Below, piece by piece: positions 39,084 to 49,755 of a stretch of 64,000 nt of DNA. The notes beneath the pieces were generated by a model. The model made no database searches and was not told where the DNA came from. It worked only from the letters and a program-made list of their open reading frames with translations. The stretch is taken from the NCBI GenBank assembly GCA_964036045.1, contig OZ038382.1:150238961-150302960 (forward strand). The letters are read 5' to 3'. Positions within the stretch are counted from its first letter, which is position 1. Each line of letters opens with the position of its first letter. Source of the DNA: Eutreptiella sp. 'Long Island Sound 2002' (lineage: Eukaryota > Euglenozoa > Euglenophyceae > Eutreptiales > Eutreptiaceae). The position numbers and the translations under genes are program-made.

Positions 39084-42000
39084 GCGTGCCACGAAAAGAA
39101 AACCCTAACCAATATGGATATATTATTGTCTGGGGAAGGGAGGAGAGAGCGAGAAGCGGTGGGAGACAGGAAAGAAGATGTGCATGCACGGCGCGCTCCT
39201 CGGTTACAAAAATCCCCACCGGAGCAGGGCGGTGGGTACCGCAGGTTTACCCCACCGTCTACCTCTCTCACCGCTAAAGGCTTGAGAGTCCTTGGGGTGG
39301 GGTGGCGTGGCATATAGCCTGGGGCGGAAGTGGGACGTGTTCTTTCGGGGGTCTTAATGCCATTCAAACCCCTATCCTTGGGTCTTACTGGAGCACTCCT
39401 ACCACCACCAGGACTACTGCCGTCAGTCCTGCCCACGATGACGCCCCCTGTCAAGGGTGCTAACAACGTGGCAAGCACTTCCCGAAGACTCTGCCGGGTT
39501 GTGCGCATGGTGGTGTTTGCAAGGTTTCGGAGTGCCGCCCCGTACCGAAACCACGACCCCACGACCGTCCCTGACCCGTGACCCAAGCCAACGAGCTAAA
39601 TCATTTGCTCAAAATGGCGAAGGCTTGAAAACTTCGTTGGGTTGGCGGGTACAACCCATTTTCCCTTTTTGTGTTGGGCGTGATGGTTTTCCACCGATTT
39701 GCCCTTGTCCACACGAGGGTAGGTATACAAGGTACGGGTACTCGTGTGGCTCACATTACGTGGAAAAAAATTCGTGGCGTGCAAAATTGCCACTACATAC
39801 GGCGAGGACTTAAGCCTAGAGGGAGGGGTCGTCCTCTACAACACAAGTATTCTAATATGAATTGCAATGGGTGCCTTTGCCCCGTCACTCTATGAGTGGG
39901 TGGGGTCTTCAAAGGCAAGGAGTGGCGTTGCGGATTTGGGCCGTCTCCGCCGCCTGGGTATTCGTCCCCGGTCGCTATGCGTGCCCGGGTTGGGAGTGGG
40001 TACCCTCCATTGCCATTGCATGGGGCCGCATGCTGGCTGGGTGTGCTCTTCATGTCCTTGATGAATTTCGCGGGGGAGTTCCTGCCTGCAACGAGAGGGA
40101 ACAAACAATATGATGAAAAGGGCGAGTGTGCACATGAATATGTTTATGAGAGAATATGTATATTAATGTTTTCTCTAGAGTTCCCCACGAGTGGACTTGG
40201 ATTTCCACAACACCCGAGGGGTCCTCTATCCCAACACCCAACCAAACGGGTTGGGATATGGGCGTGGCATTTTTCTTTATAGAGACCCGTGCGTGGACTT
40301 GGATTTCCACAACACACACGAGTCTCTCTGTCCGAGACACACCAAAACCGGGTGTGCCCGTGGCCAATGGTAGCGTGTGTGTGCGCATGCCATTAATTTA
40401 GTTACGGGATTATATGGTTGCCTATTACGTTGGTTATCACCCGCCCCCCGAGCAAGCAAGACCTAGGTTGACACCTACCTTTGGGGTTTTGTAGCCGTGT
40501 ACACCGGCCCAAGTTTACACACGGAGGTGTAAACATGAATCCGTCATACACGGTGTAGAGGGGTTGGGGGAGTAAAACTCCTTCGGGGCGTGTCATCGTG
40601 CCCCCGGGGAGTAGGGTGGGCTGATTCACCAGCGGGACCGTACGGGCGACCTCCCCAATTTGCGACCTGGAGGTGACCCCCTGCGCTACGGCCCGCCGGT
40701 TGCACACCCACCGACAAAGGTAACACGCAAGCTAACCTAAGTGTTTATACGCACGCCCCCAAGACACACACGAACACCAAGCAACAAGGTGGCGTATCTA
40801 TACACGTGTTCTATTGTGGATATGCTTACTGTTTGTTGTGTGTACGTGGGTAGTTTGTGGAAACTCTTGCACGTGCCGTATGTGTGGAGTGCCACCATCA
40901 CGTGCCCCAAGGCCGCCACCGCGAGACCCACACTCTGTGATGCCCTCCGGGCGAGTGTGTGCCCCCGGGCCCTGCCAGTGGGTGTGCGCGCACAAGTGTG
41001 TCTTGTGTTTGTCGCTGTGCATCGCTCTATTATGTGTATATATGATATATATACGTAGTATGGCTCCTAGGTGAGGGGTTAGCAGTGAGGTCAGGTTATT
41101 ATTACATGGTTATGAGGTTTGTCTATTTAAGTGTGTCTACTCACACCCTCATCCCATCTCCGTACCTCCTGCTTTACCCTCTACGTGGTGCATCACGTGT
41201 GACACACATGCTAAATTAAGCATCCACACGGACACGGCCCTTGGCTGAGCCGTGCCCGTAGCATTTAGCCACAGCCGTGGCTGGTTTCCGGCAATCCACA
41301 CACAAGTCACACCGGCCTTCGTTTCATTTTTCTTGTGTGTCGGTTCAGTTTGCAAGTGGGCCTTTGGCTAGGCCTTGTCTCGGAATTTACAAGCAAGTGA
41401 GCAAGCAAGCTTACATCTTACAAGCAAGAACTCACTCGTTAATGCAAGCGTTAAATCAAGCACATCAAGCAACATCAAGCACATACAAGCTCTCATAAAC
41501 TGTCTAAAGCACGAAGGTGGAAGGTGTGGGCATCGTACCCGTGTTTTTCTTTGTGCCTAGTGTTTGCAGCGGCTCTTTTACCCTGAGGCCATCGTGACCT
41601 CTTTCCTCTAATTAGTGAGCTACCGCGCGCACGGTGGGCCATCGTGGCCGTGTTTGTTAAGTGGCCTAAGCATGCACAAGACAGTGGCGAGCACAAGTCA
41701 GTCATGCATCCCTGACCTCTGCCTTTGTTTCCCCACGTGCTCCCTGCTGCAGGCACAGTCCTAAGTTGCTGTCAGTGTCTCCTGTCCCTGTTGCTGGCTT
41801 TTCTTTGTCAAAAGTCAAATTTTGGCACTGTCGCATCGCACCGCTTCGCATGTACCATTACCTTCAGTTTTGTTTAAAAGTGTGATTTCACTTTGCCTTT
41901 AGTTTTAATTCTTTGAAAAACTACCTGCCTTTACCTGCTGGACCCCACATGCCTCATGCGACACGCAGGGACCAGACTCTACGCGCCGCAGCTCGCGATT

Positions 42001-42231
42001 TCGCCTACTACTTATTGCGGGACCTGCGGGATCCCGTGCGTCAATTTGTGTATTCCGGCGGTGGTTTGTTTCCCACCGATCGAGGCTACTTCAGTGGTCG
42101 TGCGGCCGGCTCCGAGATTGCCTGCGTAGGTTCGATTCCCGCTGGTGGGGAATCTGCTAACCTGATCTGCTGCTGTTTGTGACTGCTACGTTCCTCTTGG
42201 GCATGTACTTCCTGCCCATGGCAGTCGTTTT
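39084..42231 (+). other. Inner element long 3' non-coding region
   Basis: 3.1 kb between pol and the purine tract, long for a Ty3 element. No supported frame. 'cgtggacttggatttccaca' occurs twice (about 40187 and 40292). A tRNA-like fold is at 42070-42152. It may hold remnants of an additional gene or regulatory sequence. Confidence 0.5.
42070..42152 (+). ncRNA. tRNA-like sequence in the inner element 3' region
   Basis: TTCCCACC (42070-42077) pairs with GGTGGGGAA (42144-42152) as an acceptor-like stem. Inside are an A-box-like ACTTCAGTGGTCGTGCGG and a B box AGGTTCGATTCCCG. The anticodon arm is imperfect (possible CGA). It could be a captured tRNA or a tRNA-like RNA structure. Confidence 0.35.
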
Positions 42232-42242
42232 AAGTGGGGGGG
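42232..42242 (+). promoter_or_regulatory. Inner element polypurine tract
   Basis: AAGTGGGGGGG immediately before the 3' LTR. Confidence 0.75.
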
Positions 42243-42586
42243 TGAAGCAGGTCACAACCCTACCCTGGCATTTTACCCCTAAGGGAGCATTATTTGGCCC
42301 TATATATGGGATATATGTGGGATAGGGTATATCATATTCCATGTCCTTGTTAGGAATATAGGATGTGGGATGGATAAGGCAATCATGGATGTTTAGTAGT
42401 TATATCAATTAGTGGATGATAGGGTGGATTTCTCATATGTGCATATCAGGTATTTCATTGGCTATGTGTACCATATCTGTTTGCAGGATACTATTCAGTC
42501 AACACTATCGTTATGTCTTCTATGCCAAGCAATGTTGCTGCCCATGCCACTGCGACCTCTGCTCCTGACCACCCGGTCTGGTTTCA
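42243..42586 (+). repeat. Inner element 3' LTR
   Basis: No difference from 29689-30032 was seen on direct comparison. Followed by CCAT and the resumed outer LTR. Confidence 0.95.
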
Positions 42587-42590
42587 CCAT

Positions 42591-44291
42591 ATTGGCCATA
42601 TATCAAATATATGCTCAAAATTGAAGTTACCACTTATCCGAAGGCTCAAAGCATGCATGGAATCGAAGTCTAGTATTCATGGAGGGTAGAGACCAAAGGT
42701 ACATGCCCATGTACATCCCCACTTTACCCTCGAAACCCCTTCGGATATGGGCGCCACGCACTGCCCAAGTCAGCCCATGATCTTGAGACCAATTCTTGTA
42801 ATCCTTCGTGCGCCAAGCCAAATGGAGTACGCGATCCGGCATATGGTGGTGTTCAACTCCAAAGCATATGCCAACATATAAACAACATACCATGGTTCGA
42901 CTCTCCATAGGCTTCTTGCTGTTTGCCGACCAGGTAAGTACACAAAACGCAAAAATGAGCAAAAATTGAGGTCAAAAACATGAAAATATGTCCAAATACA
43001 AAGTTGTCATGATAGTATATCTCTATGCTCACCCATGATATCCGCGCATGGTTCAATATACAAATGATTGGAACCATTTGCGAACAATTCCCCCACTTGG
43101 ATCCCCAATCGGGCGCACGGAGATACCTTCGCCACTCATATCAACATGCCCCATGAAAATGGGAGTGCACTCATGGATCTCTTTGCCAAACATACCATGA
43201 GCAATACATACGCGGTAGACTTAGTCTAGCGCTTTGAATTCCACAATTGGGACATGGGCAAAGCCCTTGTCACGTGTGGCTCCCCATCTCTTCAGCCACA
43301 CGAAGATATATAACATGGACGTGAGCATATCGAAGCACATACCAAGCATATAACACATACCCTCAAAAAGTAGCTCCCACCATGGTATGCCATGCCCCTC
43401 CATGCACATAACTTCACGTTAAAAATACGTGGGAACCCAAGGAAAGTATCTATGCAACCCCAACACTCATGCGGTACACTCGAAAGTCGCATTAAAATAT
43501 TCGGTTGCACGGTCCAAGAGTTATATATTACTTTCTACCCTCTTGACCATTATCCCTTGCTACACCGGGCATGTGTACACACCAAAGGCGTTTGATGCTT
43601 CCTGAATTAAGTTGAGACCAAGGCGGTTCCAACCCAATTCTCGATATTGATATTCACCGCCGTGAGCCGCAGAAATGATTCTTCAAAGTGGTCTCACGAA
43701 TCACTTTTGTTTCGACTATATCTCCAAGAAACACGAAGGGGATAACAAAAGGAAGGTTGATTCGTGATCGGGGAAAAATGTAGGACCACTCGAGACTCAT
43801 CATATCAAGTGCGGCGATGTCGAAGTCGAAGATCCGATTCTGAAAGTCTGAAAAAATCGGATTAAGTTTGCGATGTAAAATATGAAAATTGCGGAAGCAA
43901 CGAACCTTTTACTGATGAAATCTGACCCTTCATCGGGGTTTCCGCCAAAATATCTGTAAATAACAGTTAACCAATCGGTTACCGCAAAATCGCGAGCCAA
44001 CTGACAATCGCCGATACATTGACAATCAGAACTGAAGGCTGAAAAATTACGGCAACTTTATGATAAAAACACCCTGTTGATTCCTGATATTCTGATATAT
44101 AAATCTCAGCTGGCGGCGCCTCGGTACTGAATGTGGCCGCTCATAGCCGGAATGGCCAAACTGTCACACTATCACATCAGGTTAGGTCAAGTGGATGGGA
44201 GAGTATGATATCAGCCAATGGCGGCTTGCCGGCACATAGATACACACCCCAAGTGACCCAAAGATGGCCACGGGGGTCCGAACCGGCTTCA
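42591..44291 (-). repeat. Outer element 3' LTR, proximal piece
   Basis: Continues the LTR from 'attggccatatatcaaatat' and matches about 53420-55120. It ends at 'ggcttca', adjoining the purine tract of the outer element. Confidence 0.92.
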
Positions 44292-44303
44292 CCCCCCTTC
44301 TCA
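44292..44303 (-). promoter_or_regulatory. Outer element polypurine tract
   Basis: GAGAAGGGGGG on the minus strand just before the 3' LTR start TGAAGCC. This is the expected position of the plus-strand DNA primer. Confidence 0.75.
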
Positions 44304-44687
44304 GAGCGTTGTTACCGCTCGGAAGCCATTAAAGAGAGGACGGGAGGACCCTAATGGGCTCCAACCCCCCCCCCCCCCATGTCCCAAGGACACATGGAGG
44401 CCCCACACACGTTGTAGGCGTCCCCCATGCCCCAAGGGAGGGGTGAGGGCACTGATAATCGATGCCCCACGCCATATCCGGTCTCCTCTTGATCTACAAC
44501 ATGGACCAAGGGGATCAAAGATAGAGAAACGTCGTCGGTCGACCTAAATAAGTATACCACAATGAAATATATATGTGGAGACCGAGTGAAGGGGGTATAT
44601 GGCCAATCAAGGCCGAAAAATCCCCGGATGAACGCCCTCACCCATCTCCCAAGCACAAAAACAAACAAAAATGCCAAGGGGGATCCA
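44304..44687 (-). other. Outer element 3' untranslated part
   Basis: 380 bases between the pol stop and the polypurine tract, with a C run (G on the minus strand) at about 44367-44380. No gene seen. Confidence 0.6.
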
Positions 44688-47532
44688 TTACGGTGCTACT
44701 GCAGCCACCAAATGGACCAACACGTCCTTGACATCCAAAGAAATGTTCTTTTTCTTCAGGTAGTCCATCCAGACCGTGGTGTACCTCGGCACAAAGCTGC
44801 TCGGAGGCTCCCACGAATCCCTGAATGCGGTGAATCCCTTCCAACGGACTTTATAAAGCCTCCCCCCAGGCGTCCCCGGGTCCGGCTTGTCCGCCAGGAT
44901 CCTCTCGGCGGTGAAGTCGTCGTCCTCACCCTCGTCGTCCGAGTCCACATCGCCGGCCGTGAACTCGAAGGTGACGGGACGTCCGCTGGGGTCTGGTGCT
45001 CGGGGACGAAGCTGGGTATGGTCGCGGTCCAGGATTTTGTTATCCCCCACACGAACCGCATACACATCCTGCCCGATCTTCCGCACGAGTACCCTCGGCA
45101 CATACCAAGATGCCTGCCGATGCCTGGACAGGACATCCTTGTGGTGCCGCTCCACCCACACGGTGTCTTGGAGAGCATACTTCTGGACCTTTCCCTGCTT
45201 GAAGTACTTTGCCCTCTTGTCATGCTCGTCCTGAAGTGCCTTGCACACCTTGGCCGCCGTGTCGTCCGCCTCAGCCATCATAGCGTTCGCATCCCGGGCC
45301 ACTTTGCCATGGTTCAACCACGGGAGAGTGCGTGACACTCCATCCCGTAGGAACAGGATACGATGGGGCGACAGTCCAGGGGGCCCCGGAAGGTCGTGAT
45401 ACGCTTGGAGTACTCTCCACAGCGAATTATACCAATTCCGGCCCGGTTCGTCAATGTGCAGCTGGCGGAACTTTTCGAACATCTGCTGCCCGGCCACCTC
45501 AGCTGGGCCATTCGACCGGCTGTGGTACGCCACGGTCTTGGCATGCCGAATGCCCATGTGCTTGCACATCGTCTTGAACCACGTCCCCACAAACTGACTG
45601 CCCCGATCGCTGCAGATGACAGCCGGGACCTCAAAAATCGTCAGCCAATGCCTGATCATGGCATTAGCGACGGTCTTGGCCTGCAGCCCCACTCCATGAT
45701 TGTCCTTCTTGTCCTTCTTCTTGGACTTCTTGCCAGGGACCGCCACGATATACCCACTGTGCCTATCCACCGCCAGGATGACACAGTCGTAGGTCTCTCC
45801 TTCCACGGTGACCTCAGGCATGGCAAATACATCCATGGCCACGGACCGCATAGGGGCCTCCGGTATAGCCGTATACACCGGGTTGCCCGCTGTGGAGTGG
45901 TTGGGGCTCTTCGTGGCCCGACACACGGCACAGTCGCTGCAGTACCTCTCCAGGATGGCGTAGTACCCCGGAGGGAACTGGAAAAGCCACTCCAGGTCCT
46001 GCTGCATCTTGTCTCGGCCAGGGTGCATGAGCTGGGCGTTATGCCAATGGTCAATGAGCTCCTCCACTCGGTTCTCGGGCACCAGCAGCTTGTCCTTGAG
46101 GAACAACTTGTCCCCATCCTCGGTCAAGCCCTCGGGCCATTCGTCGTCCGACGGGGCGCTCACGGCATTCCAGTACTTGCTCCAGTGCTCGGATGCCGCA
46201 TAGTCATCCGACCAGTCCTCTGTGAGCACCGACCTGACTAGCTCTACAGGGGCCACCATCCATTGCTCGAGGGTTTCCTCTCGAATAGCTTGGACGCGGG
46301 CGCCCCGGAACTTGGCCAGGTCCGTACGGTTTGCCATCACCACACAGCACTTGACCCCCTCTTGCTCCATGGCCTTCTCCATCTCTATGATGCGCTTGGC
46401 CTCCTCGGTCTCCTCGGCGTCCCCATGGCTGGATATGTCCATCCAAGCCTTGCCCGCGGGGTAGGCCCATCGACTGAGGCAATCTGCCACAGTGTTGTCC
46501 TTCCCCGGGACATACACGACGCTGAGGTCGAACTTGGCGAACGTCTCATGCCATCGGGCCCTCCTTGCGGCCGGTCCCGAGGGGGTGTCGACGTGCTCCT
46601 TGTGCCAGCTCTGCAAGGACTGATGGTCCGTACAAATCACCACCGGTTGCAATCCGATGTGGCCAGACCACTTCCTGAGCGCACAAACAATGGCGTACGT
46701 CTCCTTCTCCCTCGCAGTCCAGGTGCGGCGTTGGCCCTCGGCCAGGATCCGACTCCAAAACGCCACGGGTACGTGCGACCCGTCGTCCCGGACCTGCTGG
46801 AGGACTGCACCTACAGCATAGTCCGAGGCGTCCGTTCGTAGCACGAATCCCTTGTCCGGGTCACCCAGAAATAGCCCCAGCTGCCCCAAGAGTCGCTCCT
46901 TCAGGCGGCTGAACGCATCTTCGGCCTGAGGGGTCCAGGCAAGCTTCTTCTTGCTCCCCTTCCGGCCATCGAACTTCCCCACCTGCAGCATCTTGTGCAG
47001 CGGCCCCGAGAGTTCTGCATACATCCGGACATAGCCCGAATCGTAGTTGCAGAACCCCATGAAGGATCGGAGTTCGCTGATGGTCTGGGGCTTCTCCCAG
47101 TGGTCCAGGGACGCCAGCTTCCCAGGCATGGGACGGCGTTGCCCGTGACCAACCACGTGGCCCGCGAACTCTACTTCCTTCACGAAGAGTGAGGCTTTTG
47201 TGGGCTTGCACACCATGTTGTGCTTGTCCAGCTCGCTGAGCACTCGGCGCAGATCCTTCTCATGCGCTTCGATGAGCCCGTCCTCAGTCATGTCCTCCGT
47301 GCTGGACCCGATGATGATGTCATCCACAAAGGGGTCGGCACAATCCCGTACTGGACCCCGTAGGTCCTCCATCATGCGCTGGAAAGCGGCGTTGCCATTC
47401 TTGGCGCCCATGGGCACCACTTTCCACTGCATGGGCCCCAGCGGCGTCAACATTGCTGTGCAGGGCCTGGAGTCCGGGTGTAGCGGCATGTGGTGATAAC
47501 CGTGTTTCAGGTCCAACACCGTGAAGATCCGC
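44688..47532 (-). CDS. pol: Outer element pol, RT-RNase H-integrase-chromodomain
   Basis: 943 codons continuously open. RT: LDLKHGYHHMPL and FVDDIIIGS. RNase H: VLRTDASDYAVGAV, REKETYAIVCAL, VICTDHQSL. Integrase: HHCC finger (HNAQLMHPGRDK ... YCSDCAVC), then a DDE core with SVAMDVFAMP, VICSDRGSQF and SNGPAEVAGQQM. The C-terminus has a chromodomain (FTAERILADKP ... YKVRWKGFTAFRDSWEPPS), a tail that in chromoviruses directs insertion toward chromatin marks. It ends at TAA 44690-44688. Confidence 0.92.
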
Positions 47533-47551
47533 TTTTTCTTTTTTTTTTTGG

Positions 47552-48921
47552 AGGATGGAGTCGATTAGGGGAAGCGAATACGAGTCGTGCTCGGTTTGCT
47601 CGTTCAAACCCCTGTAATGCACCACCAACCTCCACTCGCCCTTCTCCTTCTTGGGCACGATAAAGGCTGGGCTGGCCCACTCACTGTCGGAGGGTTCGAT
47701 CCAGCCCCGCTCAATAAACTCGGCTAACAACTTCTTCATGGCTTCGGCCCGATCGCCCTGAAGTTGGTACTCCCGATGACGATAGATCTTCTGGTTCGGC
47801 TTCAGCTTGATCTTCGCTGTACCAAACCTCCCACGATCTGGAGGGTTCTTGTTGGCGACGCCACTGAATAGCCGCGGATAGGCATTGATCAGCCTCTTCT
47901 TCAGCTCGGCGACCTTCGGGTTCTCCTGGGCCTCTTCAGCCGCTTGCTTCGGTATCGATACAACCGACCGCACTGCGGTATAGGCCTCTTCTGGGTCCGA
48001 TTCCGACTTCTCCTCGTCCGATATGCCGTCTTCATCGTCGTGGGGTGCACTTCCCACCGATAATCTCCGGAAATTTGCGGTGTCGGGCTGGTTACTGTCG
48101 CTATCGGCCCCCATTCTTGGAAAATCCCACGTCGGCGGTTCCGACCCAACCGGACCATCGTATTGGTCCGCGATGTGATCCATGACCCTCGCCACGAACT
48201 CATCCTTCTCGTACTTGCCGGTGACCAACATCTTGTCATCCCACGAATGCGGAGATGTGACCATGGCCCGCCTCTTCTTGGCTGCCACACGGTCGTGCAT
48301 CCCCATCCGCATGTAGTTGACGACGTCGTCGATCTCGGCGTGGGACAGGACGTCAATGCCATCAATTGGCTGATCCGTCCCCTCCTTGGGCTCAAACATG
48401 ACCTTCAGGGGCACCGCCTCCACCCTACGGATGAATGCTTCATCACCCGTGGGCTGGGCCTGCGTCCCATCCACCAGGAAAGCCTTGGTACCCCACGCTT
48501 GACCCGGGGAGGGCATTGATACACCCTTGGCGTCGATGAACAACTCCTCCTCTGGCCCGAATGACATCTCGTTCAGGGTGATGGAGTCCAGCGTCGACTT
48601 GAGACCCTCCAGCGGACATGGGGTGGATCCTATGCCGGTTATGACCAGGATCCCCTTCGCCCTATCCGCGACGATCTTCTCCACCGTACGTCTGGTATTG
48701 TCCAGGGAGCCATGCCAATACATGGGCCCCCACTCCTTCAAACCCCAATGCCTGTGCCAGGCTGAGTCTCCTCGATGCCAATGCCTCCTACACTTCCGCA
48801 AAAGTGGGGCATCCCGGGAAGCGAAGACGTCCGTCTCGGGTGCATCGGCTCCCAGCGTCTGGATCATCCTGTCATACACCTGTGGCGCCATTCCATACTC
48901 CGTGAGCTGAACTCCGCGGTC
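47552..48921 (-). pseudogene. pol: Outer element pol, MT-like segment and RT N-terminal part
   Basis: Same frame as the protease. After EYGMAPQVYDRM comes a diverged methyltransferase-like segment (TDVFASRDAPLLRKCRRHW, GPMYWHGSLDNTRRTVEKIV, GILVITGIG), a linker, and the RT start (KIKLKPNQKIYRHREYQLQG, ERGWIEPSDSEWASPAFIVP, GEWRLVVHYRGLNEQT). The frame is lost at an A-run at 47533-47551 (minus strand), just before the IFTVLDLKHGYHHMPL motif. Confidence 0.75.
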
Positions 48922-49755
48922 TCATCTGGACTTGGCACCCACAGCTTGCACCGCTCGGACGATCCGATCCTCTTCCTCAGCATTCCATTGGGATGATCCG
49001 CATGCATGATCCGTGGACAGCCATGTGAGGCATTCATCATCCTCCCGGACCAGCGTTGCGCGATGGGGAAGGGCTCCAATGGCATTTGCCACCATGAAGT
49101 CGTACCCCATGATCATATCCCAATCTGTAATGTCGGCCACATAGAAGTTCCCGGATAGAGTGCTTCTCTTCGCCAAATCAGGGCGGTTCAAGCGCTCATG
49201 CTCACAGAATTCCATGCTGATATTGGCCTCATGGGTGCCACCACCCATAATCTCTCCGTTGGGGACCTTCAGGCGGACCGGTCTCCGGCTGGGCTGCAGG
49301 AGTTCCTCCTTGAACAACCCTCTCCGGACCAGGCTCACCTGGGCACCCGTATCCACCAACACATCCACCACCTTCTCCTCTCGTCCGCACCGTACTCGCA
49401 CTTTCAAGTGCAACTGCCGCTCATCACCATGAGGCGTATGGACGACTCTCACGGCATGCAACTCTAGCACGTCCGGATGCATCAGGACTTCAAGGGTATG
49501 GTCACGGATGGTGTAGATCTTGGGCTGGTCCTGCCCATCCACGGGGCTCTCCGTGATCGCTCCTTCCTTCTTGCCATGTCCCGTACCCACATGTACTTCC
49601 CTTGGCAGGGCGCTCCAGGGGTTGGGAGTGGCGAAACTCAGTGGTTTTGGCTCTTCCGGAGCCGTCTTCGGCACCCGATGTGCCTGGGACTCCTCAGGGA
49701 TTCCACTGATTTTCGGAGGAGAGACCTCCGAGGTCCCACTCCCGTGGGGGCTCCT
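48922..49755 (-). CDS. pol: Outer element aspartic protease
   Basis: In the same frame as the last gag segment and separated from it only by TAG 49758-49756 (ATC TAG AGG). Retropepsin motifs are VVDVLVDTGAQVSLV (catalytic DTGA) and DWDMIMGYDFM. It ends at TGA 48924-48922, after which the frame stays open into the RT part, so the TGA is probably a mutation inside pol (AGA TGA GAC; a CGA>TGA change would explain it). Confidence 0.82.
   Translation of the reverse strand, partial: RSPHGSGTSEVSPPKISGIPEESQAHRVPKTAPEEPKPLSFATPNPWSALPREVHVGTGHGKKEGAITESPVDGQDQPKIYTIRDHTLEVLMHPDVLELHAVRVVHTPHGDERQLHLKVRVRCGREEKVVDVLVDTGAQVSLVRRGLFKEELLQPSRRPVRLKVPNGEIMGGGTHEANISMEFCEHERLNRPDLAKRSTLSGNFYVADITDWDMIMGYDFMVANAIGALPHRATLVREDDECLTWLSTDHACGSSQWNAEEEDRIVRAVQAVGAKSR

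Larger units (their letters stand above)
29689..42586 (+). mobile_element. Inner chromovirus (Ty3-type LTR retrotransposon), plus strand, 12.9 kb
   Basis: 344-bp LTRs (29689-30032 and 42243-42586) that appear identical, TG...CA ends, target duplication CCAT (29685-29688 / 42587-42590; ACCAT if the terminal A is shared), primer site TGGTAGCAGAGG directly after the 5' LTR and a purine tract before the 3' LTR. Gag, PR, MT-like, RT, RNase H, IN and chromodomain are in order. It sits in the 3' LTR of the outer element. LTR identity implies a recent insertion. Confidence 0.96.

Noticed and set aside
44562-45335. 257-codon plus-strand frame opposite the outer integrase and chromodomain
   Set aside because: The minus strand carries clear integrase and chromodomain motifs. 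The plus frame is a shadow.
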